A DNA stretch of 64,000 nucleotides from Neoarius graeffei (lineage: Eukaryota > Chordata > Actinopteri > Siluriformes > Ariidae). The stretch's first letter is position 1; each line of letters begins with the position of its first letter. The stretch covers positions 64,446,741 through 64,510,740 of the forward strand of contig NC_083577.1 in the NCBI RefSeq assembly GCF_027579695.1, in the 5' to 3' direction. Shown piece after piece: positions 55,203 through 64,000 of this stretch. The notes beneath the pieces were generated by a model. That model saw only the letters and a list, made by a program, of their open reading frames with translations, had not been told where the DNA came from and searched no databases. The position numbers were made by a program, and so were the translations under genes.

Positions 55203-55459
55203 TGTTCCATATCTTATTTCGTAGTTTTGATGTCTTCAGTATTATTCTACAATGTAGAAACTAGTCACAGTACAGAAAAGCCTATGAATGAGTAGGGGTG
55301 TCCAAACTTTTGACTGGTACTGTACAGTACATCACCAAACAAACAGAGTATTAACTTCGTGCTGGCTCATTTGATTTCAAACAGAAGAATCAACACAGTA
55401 AACAAATGTTCACTTAGAGCATTATACTCTTCTGAGTGATACGTTTTTGGAGGACTCAC

Positions 55460-55524
55460 CAGTTTAAAGGTCAACACTTTATAGGTAACAGGGTCTTCTA
55501 CAATTTTCTGAAGGTTAGCAGCAA
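55460..55524 (-). CDS. STK39: STK39 coding exon (third from last seen)
   Basis: 65 bp between TTTCAG and GTGAGT. It completes a valine codon split with the previous exon, then encodes [20 protein letters not shown] and L, ending in phase 0. Human SPAK has [21 protein letters not shown] here, in the CCT domain. The following exon is nearly 9.5 kb away at 45947. Confidence 0.93.
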
Positions 55525-55597
55525 CTGAAACATATTTGTATAAAATGTACAGGTCATAAACTGAAAATCCTATAATCATATAAATGCTAGAGGCTTA

Positions 55598-55819
<222 letters not shown>

Positions 55820-55877
55820 TTAAACCACTAATATAGACAGCTCCTATAACATTGTCTTTTAAGACACCTAGATCTCA

Positions 55878-55881
<4 letters not shown>

Positions 55882-55920
<39 letters not shown>
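55882..55920. repeat. (CA)n microsatellite
   Basis: About 19 units in the short intron between the two upstream STK39 exons. Confidence 0.95.
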
Positions 55921-56025
55921 CAACAGTAAGCTCATCTGGGCGATCCTGCCAGTCACCCCATACACATGCCATGTCCATGAGAGGCACCAGGCCTTGCATG
56001 CTAATGCATTCAGAGCAGCCCTTAC

Positions 56026-56078
56026 CTCGACCTGGAGTGAATTCAAACCGTATGTCATTCAACTCCTTCCTCGAGTTC
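56026..56078 (-). CDS. STK39: STK39 coding exon, most 5' found
   Basis: 53 bp between CTCTCGCAG and GTAAGG. It encodes NSRKELNDIRFEFTPGR and the first base of the next Asp codon, the start of the CCT docking domain. Upstream exons (kinase domain and linker) were not found in the remaining 8 kb and probably lie beyond the window. Confidence 0.93.
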
Positions 56079-56415
56079 CTGCGAGAGAGCCAAGAGATAC
56101 AGATCAGGCTACCTGTCTATCTGTCCAAGAGACAGCCAAATGAGTCGATAATCAAGAAAACAAAACTCGGGAACTAAAATGATTCATCTTAAAGCAAAAA
56201 AACACTACATGTTGGAGTATTATTTTCAAACAACAGACATTACAAATCAACTTCTGTGTATTGAAAAGTGCATATTTATTTATGCAAATGACGCTTTAGC
56301 TCATATGTAGAAATTTTCATATCTAATAAAAAGCTAGTCGTTCACTGATGTTAGACATGTTCAAGAAAAGGATTTTACACAACAGTTTGTTGGGAATTCA
56401 TTTGCACTTTTTACC

Positions 56416-57406
56416 TCGCCCGTGACGGAGTAAGAGGGGTGAGGTATTGTAATCAGTGCGGTTTGTTTGTTATTTGTGTATCAGCCTGTTAACAATCTAG
56501 CATCTAGACGGTTGTACTCATCTCATTTCATCTCATTATCTCTAGCCGCTTTATCCTGTTCTACAGGGTCGCAGGCAAGCTGGAGCCTATCCCAGCTGAC
56601 TACGGGCAAAAGGCGGGGTACACCCTGGACAAGTCGCCAGGTCATCACAGGGCCGACACATAGACACAGACAACCATTCACACTCACACTCACACCTACG
56701 GTCAATTTAGAGTCACCAGTTAACCTAACCTGCATGTCTTTGGACTGTGGGGGAAACCGGAGCACCCGGAGGAAACCCACGCGGACACGGGGAGAACATG
56801 CAAACTCCGCACAGAAAGGCCCTCGCCGGCCACGGGGCTCGAACCCGGGCCTTCTTGCTGTTGCCCACGGTTGTACTGATTGACTTCAAATTTTCAGGGT
56901 AGGTGGGCAATGGTCTGTAGATTACCTGATTAAATTTTGGGGGTAATTGGGTCAAGATGAAGGTCAAGGTCACCAGAAAGGTCAACCTTTCGGTCAAAAA
57001 TAACATTTTCCATTATAACTCAAAAACGGTTGCCGATAGACAAATGTTTACTATTATGAGCGTATAGGAACTCCCATATGGCCTTTCATTTGGCACCATG
57101 ACCTTTGACCTTGAGGGACCCTGAAAGGTCAAACTCAAGGTCACAGATTTTCAGAGGGCCGTGACTTGAAAACGGTTGATGGTAGACAGATACTTACCAT
57201 TATCAACTTAAAGGACATGCCATATGGGCTTTCATTTGGCACCATGACCTTTGACCTTGAGTGACTCTGAAATGTCAAACTCAAGGTCATGGATTTTTCA
57301 TTAGAACTATAACCCGACAGCTGATGACTAAGAAATATTACCATCATCAACATATAGGTATAAAATAAGTGCTGCCGGGTGAGGTTTGTTTTGCCTGGCA
57401 ACACTT
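56416..57406. repeat. Repeat with nuclear-receptor-like motifs
   Basis: Begins ACCTCGCCCGTGACGG and ends near GGTGAGGTTTGTTTTGCCTGGC, probably related ends. The inside has tandem units of about 146 bp, each with TTTGGCACCATGACC, TGACCTTTGACCT and TCAAGGTCA. A SINE (56519-56866) is inserted near the left end. Repeat type unknown. Confidence 0.6.
56519..56866 (-). mobile_element. SINE, head truncated, with target duplication
   Basis: Mermaid-like. It ends at CTTCTTGCTGTTGCCC, missing about the first 30 bases of the head. Perfect 11-bp duplication ACGGTTGTACT at 56508-56518 and 56867-56877, so the truncation predates or accompanied insertion. Confidence 0.92.
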
Positions 57407-57508
57407 GTTGGCTTTTTTCAGCTTAAAAAGGTAATACAAATCCAGCAATTAATCATTTTGAGAAATTCCTCCAGAATATCCCTCAAAATAGGAACAGGAA
57501 TGAACATT

Positions 57509-57745
57509 ATTACCTCCGCCAAGGAGGTTATGTTTTCGGTAGCGTTGGTTTGTTTGTTTGTCTGTTAGCAACATTACGGGAAAAGATATGAACGGATTGC
57601 TCTGAAATTTTTTCCAGGAGGTGTGACTGGGCACAAGTAACAATCCATTAAATTTTGGCGGTGATCCGGATCACCGTCTGGATCCCGGAATTTTTTAAAG
57701 GATTCTTGGCGGAGGTCTGCGCTCTCCGAGTGCTTTTCTAGTATA
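57509..57745. repeat. CCTCCGCCAAGG repeat
   Basis: Starts ACCTCCGCCAAGGAGGTTATG and ends with the inverted CTTGGCGGAGGT followed by GCGCTCTCCGAGTGCTTTTCTAGT. Familiar from fish genomes as a dispersed short repeat; no coding content. Confidence 0.6.
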
Positions 57746-57990
57746 TTTATTTATTCATTCATGAATGCAGATTATCTAGAAACAGATTTTTGAACATAGA
57801 AGAGCATATCTTCTGAGGAACTCGAGTTCATGCGTTTCCACTCTAGTACATGTAGTTTATCAGATTTGTTGCTTTGATCATTATGTTGATGCAATTAATC
57901 CAACAATCTAAAAATTGATCTACTGTACATAAATTGTTGTTTCTCCCTGTAGCGTCTTGTCTTAATGTCCTGAATCTTTGGGAACATGTT

Positions 57991-58365
57991 CTCATCTCAT
58001 CTCATTATCTCTAGCCGCTTTATCCTGTTCTACAGGGTTGCAGGCAAGCTGGAGCCTATCCCAGCTGACTACGGGCGAAAGGCGGGCTACACCCTGGACA
58101 AGTCGCCAGGTCATCACAGGGCTGACATAGACACAGACAACCATTCACACTCACATTCACACCTACGGTCAATTTAGAGTCACCAGTTAACCTAACCTGC
58201 ATGTCTTTGGACTGTGGGGGAAACCGGAGCACCCGGAGGAAACCCACGCGGACACGGGGAGAACATGCAAACTCCACACAGAAAGGCCCTCGCCGGCCCC
58301 GGGGCTCAAACCCGGACCTTCTTGCTGTGAGGCGACAGCGCTAACCACTATACCACCGTGCCACC
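57991..58365 (-). mobile_element. SINE, full length, with target duplication
   Basis: Mermaid-like with a CATCTC tail. Perfect 13-bp duplication TTGGGAACATGTT at 57978-57990 and 58366-58378. Confidence 0.93.
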
Positions 58366-58378
58366 TTGGGAACATGTT

Positions 58379-59194
58379 AAACTGGTCAAATATTGGCAGT
58401 TAGAAGGAAGAAAGCTATATAATGATGATATTTATGTGAACCTGCACCTTACAAGTTTGAGACTCATGTATAATACACAGTGTGGTAATCTGTTATTAGC
58501 CTCCAATTTTAAATTAGACGAAATCCAAAAAGAGCGGCCAAATGCTCACTGGTTTTACAGTGGTTTTAATAATAATGAAGTGAAGAAATAAAAAGGAACA
58601 TGGGAATTATTCATCAACATTTACTAGATGGAATGAGCACGAGAGCTGTAGTGAGTGAGAGGGAGTTTGGATGGTGGCCCAGCCACCCACTTAGGAGCTG
58701 GACTAGGCTTAATTACTTGGCTCAATAAAAGAAAGACTTTCCCTGAAAGTGTTACAACAGAATGACACTAATGACTACCTTGTACACCCAACATATTTAT
58801 TATTTAAATCCCTTCGTACCATCAAGGCCATGAAAGAGAGACTGGGGAGCTGCTTCACAAACGATCAAGAGAACAGTGAACAGAGCAGAGTGAGTAATGT
58901 ACTTGGAGAGGTGCATCAGTGCATACTGGGTTACAGCAAGTCACCAGACTTTAAGCCTCCTTGTTGCATATTTATAATGAACTGAGCTACTCTCTAACGG
59001 AGCACAGTTCTTAACATCTAAGCTTACTGCTGAAGCTGGCTGAGCCTCAGATAAACTGACTTCAAAAAGTTGCAACAAGAGAATATTTTCAGCCTTGCTC
59101 TCACTAGACAAATCACAAGCAGCAATTAGCTCACGTAGACACAATAGAGCATGTTCTCCAAGCTGCCTTATTATTTTGCACAAGCGACAAGCAA
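58379..59194. other. Unassigned interval
   Basis: No exon or element ends recognised. Confidence 0.3.
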
Positions 59195-59199
59195 CCACA

Positions 59200-59395
59200 A
59201 GGGTGGACAAGATTTGATTTCCACCCACCTCCCAAAAACATGCAGTTAAGTGGATTGGCCATGTTAAATTGCCTCTAGGGGTGTTTTTTTTTTTTTTGTG
59301 TGTGTGTGTGTGTACGCACCCATGGTGTCCACCATGTGCCCAGTGTTCCCCAGATAGTCTTTGCAACCTTGACCAGGATAGAGTGGATACTGGGA
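59200..59395 (-). repeat. Degenerate SINE-like repeat
   Basis: CCTCCCAAAAACATGCAG and TTAAATTGCCTCTAGGGG recall the central body of fish tRNA-derived SINEs, with a T/GT simple run at about 59286-59312. No head could be found. Confidence 0.45.
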
Positions 59396-59404
59396 TCAGG
59401 ACAC

Positions 59405-61240
59405 TTTCTCCAATGACCATTTCGTCCAATAGTTGAGACATTTCATCCAAAGCCTTTTTCATACGCACTATCAATTATTTTATATTTCAGGTATTCATCT
59501 GTTAGAAAAAGAAGCACTCAATAGAAAAATAATTCTCAATAGAATTTGACCAAAGCAGAAAACATTTTTGTAAAGCAAACGCCGTAAGATTTAATACGAT
59601 CCAGACGCTTTAAAAATGAATAACTCTGCCAACAAAGCTCACAACGAAGCCAAATTTTACAGGCACTTCCCTCTAAGCCTCCCCTTTCGAAAGAGCATGG
59701 TCTCGGGTCGGTAGGATCACGCCTTGGCCCGGTATAACTTCCTGACAGGAAGCAGCAGGTGAGGCTGGGCAGCATCACATCCAGCACCCGGACTATCAGC
59801 ACTGGCGCCCCCCAGGGGTGTGCGCTTTCCCCAATGCTCTTCTCCCTTTACACCAACGACTGCACCTCAAGTGACCCATCTGTTAAACTCCTGAAATTTG
59901 CAGACGACACAACGGTCATCGGTCTCATCCGAGACGGTGACGAGTCTGCATACAGACAGGAGGTTGAACGGCTGGTCTGTTGGTGCGGTCAGAACAATCT
60001 GGAGCTGAACACACTCAAAACTGTGGAGAGGACAGTGGACTTTAGGAGGAGCCCCACCCCCCACCCTGCCGCCCATCACCAACAACATTGTGACTGCTGT
60101 TGAAACCTTCAGGTTTCTGGGTTCCACAATCTCCCGGGACCTGAAGTGGGAGACCAACACAGTCACTATCATCAAAAAGGCCCAGCAGAAGTTGTACTTT
60201 CTGCGCCAGCTCAGGAAGCTCAACCTGTCTAAGGAGCTGCTGACACAATTCTACTCTGCCATCAGTCTGTTCTCTGCTCTTCCATCACTGTTTGGTTTGG
60301 ATCGGTCACCAAACAGGACAAGAACAGACTGCAACGGACAATAAGGTCTGCAGAAAAAAAAAGTATTGGTGTCAGCCTGCCCTCCATCCAAGACCTGTAC
60401 TTGTCCAGAGTCAGGAAACGGGCAGGTAACATCTCTGCAGACCCATCACACCCTGGTCACAAACTGTTTAAACTTCTCCCCTCTGGGAGACGGTACAGAA
60501 CACTGTACGCAAAAACAACCAGACAAGAACAGTTTATTCCCCCCTCAGGCTGTCTCTGTGATGAACAGCTAAAAGCGGACTCAAATATCAGTAACATCGG
60601 CTGTGAAATATCTGCACACTCATACCGTCATTCTGTGCACACTGTATATTTATATTTACTAATTCATCCTTGCACTATGCTGTCTATACATATATTTACC
60701 CTTCTACATGTACATAGCTTTGTTTTTTTTTTCTATGCTTTTTATCTGTTTGTACTAAGAGAGCTAAGTGAAACCGGAGTCAAATTCCTCATGTGAGTTC
60801 ACATACCTGGCAAATAAAGTTTGTTTCTTATTATCATCATCATCATTATTATTATTCATGAACGAAGCCCCTGAGAGAGTGCTGCTCTGTGCCTGAAGAT
60901 TTAATATGATCCAGCCAGAAACAGAGACATGCAAGCAAGCAGCCTGCAATGATGAGGGAGTTAACTCATCCCAGGGTCAGCAAGTGGCAAAGGCTGGCAT
61001 GGTTACACCCCTTAGTACGCTCTTTAGTGTCGAAGCGCATGTACTATGGCACTCATTTGCTTTACAAAAAATGTGTTTTGCTTCGGTCAAATTCCACTGA
61101 GAATCCATCCTTTTTTCAAACAAACAAATACCTGAAATAAAAAAAAAAAAAAAGCGTGTATGAAAAAGGCTTTGGACGAAATGCCTTAACTATCGGACAA
61201 AACGGTATTGGACGAAATGGTAATTGGATGAAATGACCTG
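59405..61240. mobile_element. TIR element with CATTTCGTCC motifs, holding a LINE
   Basis: Two inverted arms of about 200 bp: left 59405-59600 and right about 61040-61240. Both carry several copies of the block ATTTCGTCCAA or TTTCATCCAA near the end, then ATTTCAGGTATT and TTTGTAAAGCAAA. The inside is occupied by an L2-type LINE (about 59695-60835). No transposase. Confidence 0.65.
59700..60835 (+). pseudogene. L2/Rex1-group LINE, RT C-terminal part
   Basis: 5'-truncated. The frame reads ISTGAPQGCALSPMLFSLY, the catalytic FADD in LLKFADDTTVIGL (about 59890-59925), EVERLVCWCGQNNLELN, then after a frameshift near 60060 FRFLGSTISRDLKWE, KKAQQKLYFLRQLRKLNLSK, and after another frameshift near 60285 SLQDLYLSRVRKRAGNIS and LLPSGRRYRTLYAK. 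The 3' UTR ends AATTCCTCATGTGAG..CCTGGCAAATAAAG, typical of the CR1/L2 group. Two or more frameshifts and no N-terminal half: inactive. Confidence 0.75.
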
Positions 61241-62160
61241 TATTCTGGATACTGAAAAGGAACATTTATGCATAAAATCATAGAGGCATTACCAAATCCT
61301 GCTCGTAGTTCATTTAGTGTGTGTGCATCGTATGTGTGTGTTATACTTCACAGATCACTGAAAATCTCCACCTCCAGCTGCATTACACTACAAATGGTGT
61401 GGATTTAGTAGATTGACAGTTACACTAGCTTCAACCCTTCCAAACCCAGATTAAGATGTCAGCACTCACCACAGATCTTGCGTGAGCCTTAAAATATCCT
61501 CTACCACTACCCACACACAATGGTATACTGACATAATACAGTAATAATAGTCATTTAAGCTGGACATTCATGCGAGAATCAGAGTTGGCGTGAGTTGATA
61601 AAAATGGAACTAAATTTTGCGATGCACTGCAAGAAATGGAGAGAATGTGGGCTGCAACCCAAATGTGTGTGAAAGGATTTCACTTCTATATTTGTTTACT
61701 ACCAGACTAGCAGCACATCAGCTACTCAGCTGACAAGCAGCCATCTGTAGGGGTGTGACGTGAAAATCTCAGCCGGCAAAGAAGGGATAAAGTGAAAAAG
61801 TCTTCGTGTTATCTGTCAAGAGAAAGAGAGGGCTGCAGCTCCTCCTTACCCGTCATAGCCATATCTGACTTACACACCCTAAACCTTCCGACTCAATCTG
61901 CCTGCTTATATTCCGTCAGCAGAAAATGTCAGCCGCAGACAAAGATATAGAGTAGAAGCGGGAACTGAACAGATTAGGAGTGTGTTGGGGAAAGTAGAGT
62001 GTAAGGATCAGGACTCCAAGTGAAAGCGTGAGAAAAAGACTTTCTACTCTATGTTTTAAGGCGTGTGAAGAGTTGAATGATGATCACGTTTGAAAGAGGC
62101 TTGATGTTACAGGTGGTTTAATAATGCATACATTATACAGGCACGATAATGTATCTACTG
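61241..62160. other. Unassigned interval
   Basis: No exon of STK39 or repeat boundary could be supported. Confidence 0.3.
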
Positions 62161-62167
62161 TTCTACC

Positions 62168-62375
62168 ACAGCCCTCTTGAATTCTTGATTCTGATTGGTC
62201 GGAAGGCATTGACTAATTTTCTATAACAGTAGCTATTACAGTAGTTCCGGCTGCAAGTTAAATCGCAGGCTCATTCTAATACAGTTCATTGATGCACCTT
62301 TATTTACATAAGATGTACTGCTATAATCCATCTGTAACAGCGTAGACATTATCAGTAGTTATATCATAACTGCCT
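62168..62375. repeat. Short AT-rich dispersed repeat (MITE-like)
   Basis: CCCTCTTGAATTCTTGATTCTGATTGG, a stretch familiar from fish genomes, runs into TTCATTGATGCACCTTT. Ends not defined. Confidence 0.4.
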
Positions 62376-62378
62376 TTA

Positions 62379-63095
62379 TTCTATCCACATTCACTGGATA
62401 TCACCAATCGCACACTCTGATTAGCTACTCTACTACTAGGATATCAGCTCATATACCGTGAGTAGAGAAAAACAAAACGGCAAAGCTTGTTGCTGAACCA
62501 ACCGAGGACGAAATAAAAACTCTACTCGAAAACAAAATCCTTAAAAATACAAAAATGCAACACAAGTATTTGATGGTAAGAACATATCTTTATTTTTCAA
62601 GAATTATTATTAATAATCGCATTTTTCACAAATTGCTCCCGTCATTTCAACGGTTTGTTTACATTCATCTTTCAGCATTAAAACTTGTTGAATTTTTTTT
62701 TAGACTGGTTCAAAAGCTCAAAGAAGTTTGAAAATTACATAACTGAAATGTCCAAGGAAGAATTAAATAAATGTCTAAAGCTAGTATATACCTCGGCATG
62801 ACAGCGAGACGGCACTTTCTATAAATGAACCAACACGAAAGTCAATTCGTGCAGCCACTGATAGGTTTTTAAGAAGTCTGCAGAAGTGATTTTGTCGGAC
62901 GGTTTGTATAAGTTTTTATTTATCGAATTTGCAAAAAAAAAAAAAAATGCTCCGTTTCTCAAAATCCAGTGAATGTGGATAAAATAAAACAGTTATTCCA
63001 CTCAATCTGGTCATACATGGCTTATAGCCAACTTGGCGCTATGCACCTCGTTGGCTATCAGCTCATGTATGACTTGATTTCGTGGAATAACTGTT
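62379..63095 (+). mobile_element. Uninterrupted copy of the repeat that hosts DIRS
   Basis: Starts TTCTATCCACATTCACT and ends GTGGAATAACTGTT. An exon-like start (about 62495, EPTEDEIKTLLENK) precedes an intron-like gap and a second ORF (about 62703-62885) reading DWFKSSKKFENYITEMSKEE and, after frame breaks, KSIRAATDRFLRS. The second resembles the core-binding part of fish Crypton/KIAA1958-like proteins. Stops (62802, 62826) show decay. Position 62988-62990 is the AAC where the other copy carries the DIRS element. Confidence 0.5.
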
Positions 63096-63612
63096 TTATA
63101 TATATTAGTTTAAGTATAACCATACAGGTGTTAGAAATGCTTAATATAAAGTTGGACCTTAAAAATTTGTAAGTTTTGAAAAATGGCTGCAATTTATTAC
63201 CATTCTTCCATCAGCAGCTCTAAACAGTTCAACTCATCTCGGTGTCTTCTTACAGAAGAGTAGAACACTACTGCATTTGATAATTTTAACACAATTATTG
63301 TCCCCCCCCCGAGCAGCTAATATCAGTGTGCTAGCACCTTTATGAGTCCCAGAGTGCATTTTTTTTTTTATCTTTAATTGAAGAGCCTCATTTTGTGAGT
63401 GCAAATTGTTTTATTCAAAATTACTCTATTTGTTAGTATAAATGGGATTAGGTGACTTTGTAGCTCTTTCAAGTGTTAAAAAAGAACAACTTTCCAGGAG
63501 CATACCAGAGAGCAATGTATGAAAAAGTGTTTTATTTCAACATTGAAAACTAGTAAATTCGTCAGTCAGTCAATGCTCAATCTGGGGCTAATTTAGATAA
63601 GAGATATAGTCC
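63096..63612. other. Unassigned interval
   Basis: Short C run at 63303-63310; nothing else recognised. Confidence 0.3.
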
Positions 63613-63980
63613 ATCCATTTTCTCTAACGCTTATCCATTGCAGGTTGCAGTGAGCTGGAGCCAATCCCAGCTGACACTGGGCAAGAGGCAGGGCACATCA
63701 TGTTGCCAGTCTATCACAGGGATAACACAAACAGACAGACAGACAGTCAGTCAGTCAGTCAGTCAGTCAGTCAGTCAGCCATTCACATTTGCACCTATTG
63801 CCAATTTAGAGTAGCCAGTTCACCTAATCTGCATGTCCTTGGACTGCTGGAGGAAAACCACAAAGGCATGGGGAGAAAATGCAAACTCCACACAGAAAGG
63901 CCCCATTCAACTGGCAGGTTTGAACCCGAACCTTCTTGCTGCGAGGCGGCAGTGATAACCACTGCATCACCGTGTCACCC
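63613..63980 (-). mobile_element. SINE, old copy with imperfect duplication
   Basis: Mermaid-like with CCATCCATTTTCTC tail and an internal (AGAC)n(AGTC)n expansion at about 63730-63778. Flanks 63596-63612 and 63981-63997 match at 15 of 17 positions, an aged target duplication. Confidence 0.88.
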
Positions 63981-64000
63981 GATAAAAGATACAGTCCGCT

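Larger units (their letters stand above)
53968..55322. mobile_element. Tc1-like remnant with two nested insertions
   Basis: Inverted ends CCAGTCAAAAGTTTGG (left) and its complement CCAAACTTTTGACTGG (right, about 55301-55316). The transposase is gone. It is interrupted by a fold-back element (54051-54688) and a SINE-like insertion (about 55015-55202). Confidence 0.8.

Noticed and set aside
61830-61880. Possible STK39 upstream exon (donor-like GTAAGG on the - strand)
   Set aside because: The translated bases do not match the SPAK linker or kinase domain.

Overview
The window is a piece of a ray-finned (teleost) fish genome. It is AT-rich, intron-rich and packed with interspersed repeats, and nothing in it looks prokaryotic. 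Two host genes are recognisable. B3GALT1 (beta-1,3-galactosyltransferase 1) is on the + strand as one intact coding exon (36194-37186). STK39 (SPAK kinase) is on the - strand as its last four coding exons (56026-56078, 55648-55716, 55460-55524, 45873-45947). They point at each other, the same tail-to-tail order as at human 2q24.3. So about 1-36 kb is upstream or intronic to B3GALT1, about 37.2-45.8 kb is the shared 3' region, and 45.9 kb onward is STK39 intron and gene body.

Most of the rest is transposable elements, many nested. 0-5 kb: a Jockey/I-type LINE, a Tc1 transposon sitting in an L2-type 3' tail, and an RTE-like LINE 3' end. 5-11 kb: tRNA-derived SINEs, a long L2-type 3' tail and microsatellites. 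11.2-20 kb: a TIR element, a complete but decayed Ty3/gypsy LTR retrotransposon with integrase upstream of reverse transcriptase (Gmr1-like order), and two host-like exon remnants, one a THAP zinc finger. 20.4-25.6 kb: four TA-flanked DNA elements almost end to end, joined by TA microsatellites. 27-33 kb: a near-intact DIRS-type tyrosine-recombinase retrotransposon with three long ORFs, inverted terminal repeats and an internal complementary region, inserted in an older repeat. 37.8-39.9 kb: a second copy of the 24-25.6 kb Tc1 family, carrying a 500-bp TTAA-flanked insertion that the first copy lacks. 41-44 kb: SINE copies.

The STK39 introns hold an RTE-like LINE insertion with a 79-bp target duplication (itself hit by a Tc1 remnant), a 719-bp near-perfect palindrome between TTAA sites, and a fold-back element nested in a Tc1-like remnant. 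Beyond the STK39 exons, on the 5' side of the gene, are a repeat with nuclear-receptor half-site motifs, an L2-type LINE inside a TIR element, and the empty-site relative of the repeat that received the DIRS element.

The most interesting material is the DIRS element (intact ORFs, exact empty site, five hairpin-like leader motifs), the Gmr1-like element with its inverted pol order, and the (UG)n tract eight bases before the last STK39 splice acceptor. All family names come from reading the sequence and remembered family features; no database search was run.
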